Source: Isoetes taiwanensis (Eukaryota > Streptophyta > Lycopodiopsida > Isoetales > Isoetaceae). Taken from it: DNA of 64,000 nucleotides. Both the position numbers and the translations under genes were made by a program. A model generated the notes under the pieces. It made no database searches and was not told the origin of the DNA. It was given only the letters and a program-made list of their open reading frames with translations. The stretch lies in contig JAJEKV010000008.1 in the NCBI GenBank assembly GCA_021234155.1, positions 19,935,959 to 19,999,958 of the forward strand, given 5' to 3'. The stretch's first letter is position 1; each line of letters opens with the position of its first letter. Below are positions 55,638 to 64,000 of the stretch, piece after piece.

Positions 55638-57617
55638 ATGACATGCGTGCTTATAGCTAGCTTCAACTTGTCTTACGTACGAATAAAGGTTTCTTCAGAA
55701 CTTTTTCCAGCTAGGCCTAGTGAAAACCTTGGGGGAAATTTGACAACAGAGGAGGATAGGGAAAAGCTCACCGCCTCCAGCATTGTAACAGGAAATGAAC
55801 AATTGGAAGTATCAAGAAAAAAAGGCTTCAAAACAAGTGGCTTCATTGATGTCCCCAAAATTGCCTTGTTGCTCAAACGTTGTTCTAGTACCAAGGCTTT
55901 GTCAGAAGGTCAACGGATTCATCGCTACATAATGCAAAATGAATTGGATCAGCATGTGGTCCTATCTAATTTGCTTATACAAATGTATGGCAAGTGTGAA
56001 GATTTACAGAATGCAAGGGTTGTATTTGACAAGATGTGCGTTCGGAACATTTATTCTTGGAATATCTTAATTGCAGTTTATGTCCAACATAGACACCTTG
56101 AAGAAGCACTGGTGCTTTTTTATCAGATGCCCGTGCGGGATATAGTAACTTGGAACACAATGATTGCAGCATATGGACAGCAAGGCAACTTAGAGATGGC
56201 CATTAAGTTTTTCAAGCAAATGCCTCAGCAGAATGTGGTATCATGGAATGCCATCATTATGGCTCTCATTAAACAGGGTCATATCAAGGAAGCTGATCAG
56301 TGGTTCGAACAAATGCCTCAGCGTAATGTAATTTCATGGAACACTATGATTGCTGGTCATGCAGAACATGGGCATCTTGAGGACGCCTTGAAACTCTTTG
56401 CAAGAATGTCTGTGAGAAATGTCGTTACGTGGAATTCTATAATTGGAGGTTTTATTAAGAGGGGACAGTTCAAGAACGCTCTTAAGCTCTTTCAACTAAT
56501 GCCCGAAAGAAGCGTGGTCTCCTGGAATATCATGATAACTGCTTTTGGTCAGCAAGGTCAAGTCAATGAGGCTTGTATACTGTTTCAACAAATGCCACAA
56601 CGTGATGTAGCTTCCTACAATGCTATGATCTCAGCCTTTGTTGAGGGCTGCCAACTTAATGAGGCAGTAGATCTCTTTAAACAAATGCCTTATAAGGATG
56701 TCATTTCATGGACTGCTATAATTGCAGCTTATGGTCAGCATGGGAAACTTGAGGAGGCCCGTCAAGTATTTGAACAGGTGCCTAGGCGGAATGTCATCTC
56801 TTGGACAGCCATAATTTCTGCTTATATACAACAAGAGAAGTTGGCTGAGGCTATGCAGCTCTTCGAAGAGATGCCAACGCGGGATATTCTTTCATGGAAT
56901 GTTATTATGACAGGTTGCATGCAACAAGGGCAATACAAGAAGGTGCTGCTTCTTTTTCAACAACTGGTGCAGGAAGGGATGAAGCCTGATAGAGATGTTG
57001 TTGTTACTGCCCTTGATGCATGTGCCAGGATTTCTGCTTTGTCTGAGGGCAAAGAGTTGCATGCACTTGTTGCCCATTCCAATTTAGAATTAGATGTCTC
57101 CGTGCAAAGTGCTTTGATTTCTATGTATGCAAGGTGTGGAAGTCTAGAGGATGCATGTAGGGTGTTTGATGAAATGCCTGCAGCAGCTTCAGTTTTATGG
57201 GATGCACTAATTTTAGCATATGCCCATTATGGGCATGGAAAGATGGCATTGCGAGTTTTCCGTCAGATGGTAGTCGAGGGCCTGATGATTAATGAGATTA
57301 CTTTAAATCATGTACTTTATGTATGTAGCCATGCTGGTTTGGCAGATGAATGCTGTCACTTATTCACTAACACAACTTCAGGTCAACCCATTGTAATGGA
57401 CATGGAGCATTATGGCTGTATTGTTGATCTCTTAGGACGAGCAGGGTGGTTAGATGAGGCAGAAGCCTTCCTTAACTGTCTGCCGTTTCAACCTGATGCA
57501 ACATCATGGACAGCTTTGCTTAGTTCATCTGCTGTCCATGCTGATTTAGACCGAGGGAAACGTGCTGCTACATGTTTTCTAGAAATGGAAGCTGTAAACT
57601 CTGCCCCTATGCAATGA
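55638..57617 (+). CDS. PLS/SS-type PPR protein, truncated at the E motif
   Basis: A 659-residue intact frame. After a leader of about 75 residues (possible transit peptide) come about 15 PPR repeats. Many are short S-type units of about 31 residues in tandem, such as RNVVTWNSIIGGFIKRGQ, RDVASYNAMISAFVEGCQ and KDVISWTAIIAAYGQHGK. Longer P/L/S units follow near residues 420-560 (VQSALISMYARCGSLEDACR). An E1-like start (HYGCIVDLLGRAGWLDEAEA, ATSWTALLSSSAVHADL) ends abruptly at ENSAP-like VNSAPMQ. In another frame the next bases read YAMSNL, matching the expected Y-V-L-L-S-N-L-Y, so a one-base loss probably cut off the rest of the E domain. It may bind organelle RNA but lacks any deaminase domain. 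The DYW PPR gene lies head to head. Confidence 0.9.
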   Translation: MTCVLIASFNLSYVRIKVSSELFPARPSENLGGNLTTEEDREKLTASSIVTGNEQLEVSRKKGFKTSGFIDVPKIALLLKRCSSTKALSEGQRIHRYIMQNELDQHVVLSNLLIQMYGKCEDLQNARVVFDKMCVRNIYSWNILIAVYVQHRHLEEALVLFYQMPVRDIVTWNTMIAAYGQQGNLEMAIKFFKQMPQQNVVSWNAIIMALIKQGHIKEADQWFEQMPQRNVISWNTMIAGHAEHGHLEDALKLFARMSVRNVVTWNSIIGGFIKRGQFKNALKLFQLMPERSVVSWNIMITAFGQQGQVNEACILFQQMPQRDVASYNAMISAFVEGCQLNEAVDLFKQMPYKDVISWTAIIAAYGQHGKLEEARQVFEQVPRRNVISWTAIISAYIQQEKLAEAMQLFEEMPTRDILSWNVIMTGCMQQGQYKKVLLLFQQLVQEGMKPDRDVVVTALDACARISALSEGKELHALVAHSNLELDVSVQSALISMYARCGSLEDACRVFDEMPAAASVLWDALILAYAHYGHGKMALRVFRQMVVEGLMINEITLNHVLYVCSHAGLADECCHLFTNTTSGQPIVMDMEHYGCIVDLLGRAGWLDEAEAFLNCLPFQPDATSWTALLSSSAVHADLDRGKRAATCFLEMEAVNSAPMQ

Positions 57618-59325
57618 GCAATTTAGATAAGAATAGAGTCCCGAAGAATGGCTATAGTTCTACTTTTAAGTTGATAACTCATAACTTCCTAGGAAGAATG
57701 GCTAAATATCCATATCCAGTTGATAATCCCCAAAGGCTAAATCCATATCCAACAAATTTCAAATTAAGAAAAGCTTTTACTCATATCTCATTATGTGGCA
57801 AATCTCTCATTTTTGCTTGCCTGTCTGACAGACAGACCATTCAAACAATAACTTTGGGTAACTAAATGAACACACGCGAAGTAGACCTATTTAATCCTCA
57901 GAAGAAAATTAAACGAAGGAGTAAAGGCTGCAACCAAAAATAGTAGTTGACTTAAGTTAGGAAATAACAACCTGTGTGGAATCTAACAGATGAAACTGCC
58001 AATTTACCACTCTAGCATTCAAATTGAAGATCGGTTTTGTTTTGTAATTTTAGGGTCGATGTTGACAGATTTTGATTCGCTTCATCCCGTATGCCAAGTA
58101 CATCGTTGTTAAAATTTAAGGTGGACTGCCGATTCTAAGGCCAATTTATGTATACTTCTAACAGCTCCTACGTCTAACTTTTATAGACTCAGAATTTAAG
58201 CAGGCCGTGAAAATTCTCAGGCCATTTTGACTACTTTAGAATCTAGAATCATATGTTGTTGTGAAATCATAAATTGCATGTCAATGTTTGGCTTGGTGAG
58301 GCTTGGTGTAGCTCAGAGGTGCTAAATCCCATTGGTTTGATTGCTGAAATAAAACAAGGACCGCGTGCCACCCACTTCTTAGGATCCTGTTTAATTCAAG
58401 GGACTCATGGCACCTTTGGCTGGATGATTTGGTGGACTAGCACTGCCAAGAAAATCAAGCATCAATTGGGGTACAGAAATCCGTTACTCTGAAATGAGAA
58501 AATTGGACACCCTTAGAAATTAGCTCCCTGATTCCTCCAGTGATGATTACATCAAAATTAAAAAATTAAAGCTGATATGAAAGAGAGGAGTTAAATATTG
58601 CCTTTGGCTGGAAATTACAATCCAAGATTACTGAGCTGCAGGATGATGAAAGTGCCAACTCAAAATACTTCTACATCAAAGCTAAAGATAAAGGCCAAAA
58701 GGAATAATCACATTCATGAATCCAGGTCAATGGGACGCAAACCACTTCATCAACATTATGGACATGTAAAAGCACCTCGTTTCCATTTTATGTAAGCCTT
58801 ATGGCTGGAATATAAAAATGCATTGGCCTTTTTTATTTTACTTCGAGGTAACCTCAAACATGCCACTACTTATAAGAAAATGGATTAACGGATCAGAGGT
58901 TTGTATAGCTGGAATAGAGGGATTTCTCTAATTAAAACTACTTTTATAATCCGTGGGGGCTCGAAGACAGATCAGATACCGTCCTAGTCTCAAGCATAAA
59001 CAATACCTCCACTTCTAATATGGAGGACCCCGTATTTGGAGTCCAGGATCCGGTCTTTCTGGCCAAATCTCGGTCAGTATTTCCGGACTCCCATAATCAG
59101 CCACGCCATGCCCATCTGAATGCGATGGGAGGCATCAACCCCGGCATGCCATTCGGGCATGCATCTGAACCGCGCGGTTCAACCGCCCATGAGCATACCA
59201 GGGTCTGCTGCTCGGGTACTTCCTTCGCACAAGCCCTGCAGGTCCGAAGTACCTGCGGGCAGGTGCATTCAAGAGGGGGCTACTTTTGAACTGGCGTGAG
59301 GTGGGCGGGCGGGAACGGAATTGGC
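57618..59325. other. Non-coding stretch before the minisatellite
   Basis: Short frames only. 57618-57865 continues the shifted PPR frame for a few residues (YAMSNLDKN) and then loses similarity. A possible SINE fragment lies near 58300. GC-rich sequence at 59020-59290 has an open frame of 89 codons with no recognisable domain. Confidence 0.35.
58300..58500 (+). repeat. Possible SINE fragment with polymerase III boxes
   Basis: TAGCTCAGAGG (58309-58319) fits an A box, and GGTTTGATTGC (58334-58344) fits a B box at 9 of 11 positions, 25 bases apart, closer than in a tRNA. No A-rich tail or target duplication is visible, so this is weak. Confidence 0.3.
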
Positions 59326-60870
59326 CATGGTTTTTCTGGCCATGGGTGACATGGTATTTCTGGCCCGGAGTGACATGGTATTTCTGGCCATGAGTGACGT
59401 GGTATTTCTGGCTAGAAAAGGCATGGTATTTCTGGCAATGACCACAACATAAATTGTTTTAGAGCAATACAACTATTGCCACTTAGAAATTGACATAGTC
59501 CTTATAATAACACTGCCTTATGGGATTCCTAATAATCTGGCCAAATATATGGTATTTCTGGCCATGTATTATGGTATTTCTGGCCAAGACATGGTATTTC
59601 TGGCCTTAGACCATGGTTTTTCTGGCCAATTACATGGTATTTCTGGACATGTATCATGGTATTTCTGGGCAAATATCATTGTTTTAGCTCATTACAACTA
59701 TTAAATTATTAAGTGCAAAAAAAGCCTTCATTTGTTACAAACTGACATAGTCCTCACTAGCTAGCCACAACCTTAGCTTAGCCTTATAATAATAGCTTGG
59801 CCACTGTCATGGTATTTCTGGCCAATACCATGGTATTTCTGGACAAGGCTATACAATTTCTATGTTTTAGATCAATACAACTATTAAATTTTGACTGGCC
59901 TTAGATTAATATAGTAAGTTAATATAGTATTTCTGGGTATACACCATGGTATTTCTGGCCAGTACCATGGTATTTCTGGCCATACACCATGGTATTTCTG
60001 GCCATATATCTGGTATTTCTGGCCAGTGCCATGGTATTTCTGGCCAATACCATGGTATTCCTATTTCTGGCCAGTGTCATGGTATTTCTAGCCAATACCA
60101 TGGTATTTCTGGCCAAGACCATGATATTTCTGGACAAGGCTATCGTATTTCTAGCCATATTCTGGTATTTCTGGCCATATACCATGGTATTTCTGATCAT
60201 ATTCTGGTATTTCTAGCCATATACCATGGTATTTCTGGCCAGTATCTATCATGGTATTTCTGGCCAATACCATGGTATTTCTGGCCAAATACCATGGTCT
60301 TTCTAAAATTGTCACAAGGCCATACCATTTCTGACGCCATGATCACTAAGGTTGTGACAATATAAATTGTTTTAGGTCAATACAACAATTAAATTTTGAC
60401 TGGCTTTAGATTAATGTAGTAAGTTAATATGGTATTTCTGGGCATACACCATGTTATTTTTGGCCAAGACCATGGTATTTTTGGACAATGCCATGGCATT
60501 TCTGGCCATATTCTGGTATTTCTGGCCATATACCATGGTATTTTTTATTTCTGGCCAATACCATGGTATTTCTGGCCATATACCATGGTATTTTAGTCCA
60601 TATACCATGGTCTTTCTAAGGTTGTCACGAGGCCATACCATTTCTATGGCCATGATCACTAAGGTTGTGACAATAAAAATTGTTTTAGATCAATACATCT
60701 ATTAAATTTTGACTGGCTTAGATTAATGTAGTAATTTAATATGGTATTTCTGGGCACGGTATTTCTGGCCAGTACCATGGTATTTTTGGCCATATGCGAC
60801 GGTATTTCTGGCCATATACCATGGTATTTCTGGCCTTATACCATGGTATTTCTGGGCCGTGACATTTTTG
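59326..60870 (+). repeat. Minisatellite of CATGGTATTTCTGGCCA units with recurring spacers
   Basis: About 45 units share ATGGTATTTCTGGCCA and differ in the 3-8 bases between units (ATATACC, ATACC, AGTACC, AAGACC). Many junctions form ACCATGGT, a palindrome. A longer spacer starting near ATTGTTTTAGATCAATACAA, then TTTTGACTGG and TTAGATTAAT, recurs at about 59451, 59682, 59860, 60364 and 60678. A second spacer, GGTTGTCAC...GGCCATACCATTTCTG and CATGATCACTAAGGTTGTG, recurs at about 60310 and 60620, giving a higher-order period near 315 bp. Frames open through the array on both strands arise from the repeat. Confidence 0.93.
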
Positions 60871-61039
60871 TGCAGATATTTGTGATATTTCCAAACATTC
60901 TGGTATATGTCAATTTCAGTCCTGTCTGTCCTGTCAGAACAATCATCATCTCATTTTTAAATTGGGGCGTATCTAATGATCCAGCAGTAGTGGTCCTGTC
61001 CAAAACACCCTACTGTTGTATTGGTGCAGCAGACTTTTG
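60871..61039. other. Spacer between minisatellite and zinc-finger/Ulp1 locus
   Basis: Pyrimidine-rich sequence including CAGTCCTGTCTGTCCTGTCA. No gene is seen; it is the probable upstream region of the next locus. Confidence 0.3.
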
Positions 61040-61136
61040 GAAAAACAGAGCTCCGAGGCTGAGCTATGGTTGCCTCCGGCGAGATTTAAAAAAGCAGAGC
61101 AGCGGGGCTGAGCTATGGCAGCTTCCGGCGACAGAG
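61040..61136 (+). repeat. 49-bp imperfect tandem duplication spanning two ATG codons
   Basis: AAAACAGAGCTCCGAGGCTG...AGCTATGGTTGCCTCCGGCG (from about 61041) is repeated as AAAGCAGAGCAGCGGGGCTG...AGCTATGGCAGCTTCCGGCG (from about 61090). The first ATG (61066) opens a seven-codon frame (MVASGEI, stop); the second (61115) opens the long frame. Confidence 0.8.
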
Positions 61137-61727
61137 TAGGCGCCCAAGGGCGAGATTCCAAAAGTGGCAGCGAGGATGAGAGTGAGAGCTCATCCTATTT
61201 CTATTCGTCAGGGGAAGAATCCCCGGAGGAAGAGGATGCAGCAGAATCTTCAAAGAGAATGGAAGTGGATCCTGAAGAAGAAGAGAGTGATCCGGTGGAA
61301 GAAGAGAGCGATCTGGATTATATTGTAGAAGAGGATCAGGGTAATGAAGGTGATTTTTTTCCAGAGTAGAAGGAGATGATGCAAGCAGCCCGGACTGTGA
61401 AAGCTAAGGCAAAGGCAAAAGCAAAAGAGAAAAAACAGATAACTCCATTGTATCGGAGCTCATTGAGGGTGATCAAGAAGATCAAGCGGTCAGAGAGGGT
61501 CAGTCCAACCTGGGGGAAACCCATGCCTTCTGAAGTGGTAGCAGCCTACTCAGAGGAGGACTCGGAGATCGACGAGGCTACTTGGGAACGCAGGTATTAC
61601 TATAGTAGGAAAAAGGAAAAGCATGTCTGTCTGTTTCATGGTTGTATATGGTCTTCTGTAAATAAAGCAGAGGCTGCAGGATCACCTCCTTAAAGAGCAT
61701 GAATGGGATGTTGTTGTAGAAGGGGCT
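61115..61727 (+). pseudogene. Acidic/basic protein with a C2H2-like zinc finger, N-terminal part of the interrupted locus
   Basis: From the ATG at 61115 the frame reads MAASGDRVGAQGRDSKSG and an acidic Ser/Glu tract (residues 20-80). An in-frame TAG at 61367 is followed in the same frame by a Lys/Ala tract (KAKAKAKAKEKKQ) and SSLRVIKKIKRSERV. Near 61620 HVCLFHGC and, after a one-base frame change, RLQDHLLKEHEWDVVVEG give a C-x4-C...H-x4-H pattern, a C2H2 or BED-like finger. The frame is then cut by LINE-F. Charged tracts plus a finger suggest DNA or chromatin binding. It could be a host gene or part of a DNA transposon. The stop and frameshift suggest it is no longer functional, unless they are sequence errors. 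Confidence 0.6.
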
Positions 61728-62636
61728 CCAAAGGGCAGAATGAGAATGAGAATGATTTTTTATCGTCCACTAAGGCCAATCGGCCTATGGGACCCATAAG
61801 AAGCGCAACAAACTTATTACTGTCCGGGTTAAAAAACCCCCGCCCGAAGGGTTTTCGAGGGAAAAACTGTGGCAGTAATAAGAATGCTGTCAAACTGTAC
61901 AAGTATACATCAATGTATATATACATGTCAAGTGTGTGCCCGAGGGCATAGCTGATCTCGCATGTCCATAACCTCCTGAAGATATGATCCCAGCACCCGT
62001 ACGGATGCTGTGCTAAATGTCACATGTAACGGCTGGCCAGGCCTGACCAACTCAGCTTCTCGTGTCCGAATTTGATCATATGCTGGGCAACTTTGAAGGG
62101 TATGAGATTCATCCTCAATGACTCCCATTTGGCAGCATTGACAGAGCCTGTCCTGGCGTGGCTCACCAATCCATCTGCCCGTCTCAATTCGAAGATGATG
62201 TGCCCCTGTGTGAATGGAGGCAATGAGTCTGCGCCTTTTCATGGGCAAGTGGGTACGCAGGTAGCATTGCGGGCCTCGTTCCAATGTGGGATTTATGTGG
62301 CGCTGGTAGTGTGCTGTCTTGACCTATTCAAGGGCATTGGCATCTCAAAGCTTGCTGAGGAAGCAAGCATCAAGATATTGCCTCAAGCTATGGCAATCTG
62401 CCTCTGTTTGCACATGTATGCACCTATGCTCCTGCACATTCCATCTAGCCAACCATTGAGCTCTCTTTTCCCTCCAGCAGGCCTTGAGGCGCAGCGGCTC
62501 CATTGCCATGATATAAGCTAGTTTAGGGAGACGAGCATCGTCCATATTGACCACCTTCTGAAAATAGACAATGTGGCGATCAAGGGCCGCCCTCTGAAGA
62601 GGCAAGAATCCTGTCTCCTGCAGTAGAATTTGAAAG
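61728..62636 (-). mobile_element. 5'-truncated LINE (LINE-F) inserted in the zinc-finger/Ulp1 locus
   Basis: The minus strand gives the C-terminal part of the family ORF2, from about 62636 (TCAAATTCTACTGCAGGAGA, as at 42090) through VYFQKVVNMDD near 62550. The Cys/His motif IETGRWIGEPRQDRLCQCC follows, with D-E-S-H-T-L-x-S-C, at 62090-62200. The 3' end holds a GGGTTTTTTAACCC inverted repeat (61828-61841), GGTCCCATAGGCCGATTGG (about 61773-61791), GATAAAAAATC and three CATTCT units (61731-61750). It is the best preserved 3' end of the family. Truncation is typical of LINE insertion; a target duplication is not obvious. Confidence 0.87.
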
Positions 62637-64000
62637 AAGAAGGCTGCCTGTTACAAAGCAAAAGAGAAGGGAAGGGCGGGACATGCAACAATAAAACTTG
62701 AGGCATGCCTTTGATCCCGAGTAGTATAAGGTTAATCTGTATAGGTTTTTGAAGAGATGCCGAGAGCTTGCTTTGGGTTGTGGTCGGGCTATGCTCGAGA
62801 ATATTCCAGAGGGTGAGGACAAAGAGAAAACTTTGGTGCAATATGCTGAAAATTATGTTGCTCGGAGGAGGTTGGAGTGGGAGAGAATGAAGGATAAAAA
62901 GATTGCACAGTATGAGAAGTACAATGCACAAAATTATAGGTTGGATACTGTGGACAGAAAAGAATGGGTAGACTGAGAAGCTTTGGATAACCTAGAGGCA
63001 TGCAAGGAAGCTTTGCAGACCCAATTACTTTATTGTGGCAGGTTTGAGGGGAGCAGCAGTGGGACGAGATCCCCTTCGATACCTGGTAGCAAGCTAACCA
63101 AGTCTATAGCTGCAGGGATGTTCTTCAAAGCACCTCAAAAACCAATGTTGAGGATTGGTTCAGAATTACCCTCATCCGAACAATTGGGTGCTGCTTCATC
63201 ACACGTGCACCAGATATCCACATACTTCGATGTGGTAGATGATGGGGAGGATGATCCCGATGTAATCAGGAGAACAATTGTGACCATGACAGATGACTTC
63301 ATTCTGAATTTTGGTTTTTTTATGCACCTGGAGGACCTTACCACTCTGGAATGGGGCTAACAAAAAAAAGGGGGGGAAGAGTGCCAAGTCTAATCCAATT
63401 CTTGCCTACAATGCACAATGGCCTATCCATCTGAGGAGCACACTTTGGGCCACGGTCTCGGATGTAAAAGGTGAATTTGTGGTAGATGATGTGGAGGCCT
63501 TCTCCTTCGAGCATTCTGGTACGGATATTCCTGAAAAGATGGGACAATCCTGGTTGAATGAGCAATGTGCGGGAGCCTATCGCATGTAAGTGTCCCTCCT
63601 TCTCATTTATTTCAATTATGCATTGATTGTGAATTCATAATTCATACATACAGGGTTGTTTCTCATACAATACCGGTCCCGAGGAGGTCTCATGTCTTCT
63701 TTCACCCGGTCATTGTGGACCTGTACATGAACAAGTTTGTGTCCATTTGGAGGAAGCTGATTCCTGCCAAACCCCGGGAGCCACCTCTCTTCTATTGGCC
63801 GCCTGTTTGTAGAAGGTTAGTCTTCTGGCACCAATACATCCTTTCCACTAACTGCTTATTCATATGTTTTGATATGTTTATAAGTAGTTAATTCAGTTTG
63901 CTTAAGTGCAGTCATCAATGGAGCCTATATGTTTATTGTGTTGATTGGGAAGTCTGCAAGACACTTGGAGCTCCACATCCGACTTTGCTGCACTTTGACT
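62637..64000 (+). CDS. Ulp1/C48 cysteine-protease-like gene, continues past the window
   Basis: Coding resumes after LINE-F. A likely acceptor is at TGTATAG (62742). One frame covers 62743-63360 (FLKRCRELALGCGRAM, KEKTLVQYAENYVARRRLEW, HQISTYFDVVDDGEDDPD) with a TGA at 62974. After a frame change at an A/G homopolymer near 63365 it reads SNPILAYNAQWPIHLRS and EKMGQSWLNEQCAGAYR. An intron (GTAAGTGT near 63589 to ACATACAG at about 63651) leads to VVSHTIPVPRRSHVFFHPV, DLYMNKFVSIWRKLI and FYWPPVCR. A second likely intron (from GTTAGT near 63819 to GTGCAG at 63912) leads to HQWSLYVYCVDWE and LLHFD at the window edge. W-L-N near the start and H-x-W with a final F-D fit the Ulp1 fold; the catalytic Cys lies beyond 64000. 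Such genes are also carried by plant transposons. Stops may mean a pseudogene. Confidence 0.6.

Noticed and set aside
59946-60365. Open frames on both strands through the minisatellite (MVFLA and RNTMVLA type repeats)
   Set aside because: They arise because the repeat unit lacks stop codons in several frames; both strands are open, and the spacers do not behave as protein.
59326-60870. CRISPR-like array
   Set aside because: Units are short and directly adjacent with 3-8 bp joints, no unique spacers of constant length, no cas genes, and the context is a plant nuclear genome.

Overview
The window looks like nuclear DNA from a land plant with a large, transposon-rich genome. Dispersed pentatricopeptide-repeat (PPR) genes of the PLS/DYW class, GT-AG introns, Ty1-copia and chromodomain Ty3-gypsy elements, LINEs and tRNA-derived SINE sequence all point that way. 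The abundant PLS-class PPR genes would fit a seed-free plant such as a fern or lycophyte. That placement is inference; nothing in the sequence fixes the species.

Layout. 1-3.7 kb: unassigned sequence and a decayed LINE (LINE-A, minus strand). 3.7-17.0 kb: one old copia element (copia A, plus strand) with recognisable LTRs, primer-binding site and polypurine tract. A LINE (LINE-B) has inserted in its RNase H region, and a second copia (copia B, minus strand, flanked by the 5-bp target duplication CATAC) has inserted in its 3' LTR. 17.0-20.4 kb: an unrecognised ORF and fragments of two further LINE types. 20.4-43.0 kb: a three-level nest. A LINE (LINE-E) appears split by a 20-kb chromovirus with 1.65-kb LTRs, and that chromovirus is split by a 7.1-kb gypsy element flanked by the target duplication ATTGT. 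43-47.7 kb: unassigned sequence, a SINE, a 92-bp tandem duplication and a minus-strand gypsy fragment.

The host-gene part lies at 47.7-57.6 kb. It holds a PPR-DYW pseudogene, the last exon of a SKIP14-like F-box gene with a frameshift, an intact DYW-type PPR gene (minus strand, one intron), and a second PPR gene (plus strand) that starts 385 bp away head to head. The PPR proteins are expected to bind organelle transcripts; the DYW protein has the residues expected of a cytidine deaminase RNA editor.

59.3-60.9 kb is a minisatellite of about 45 copies of a CATGGTATTTCTGGCCA-type unit, interrupted by a longer spacer that itself recurs. 61.1-64 kb is a gene or element with an acidic/basic N-terminus, a C2H2-like zinc finger and, after a LINE insertion (LINE-F), a Ulp1/C48 cysteine-protease-like domain that runs off the window.

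Two patterns cut across the annotation. LTR pairs of all four LTR elements differ repeatedly by CTG in one copy and ACG in the other at the same site, in both directions, which looks more like a systematic sequence artefact than ordinary decay. Four LINE copies share a conserved 3' end: a hairpin, a conserved block, GATAAAA, then an ATTCT-like tail.
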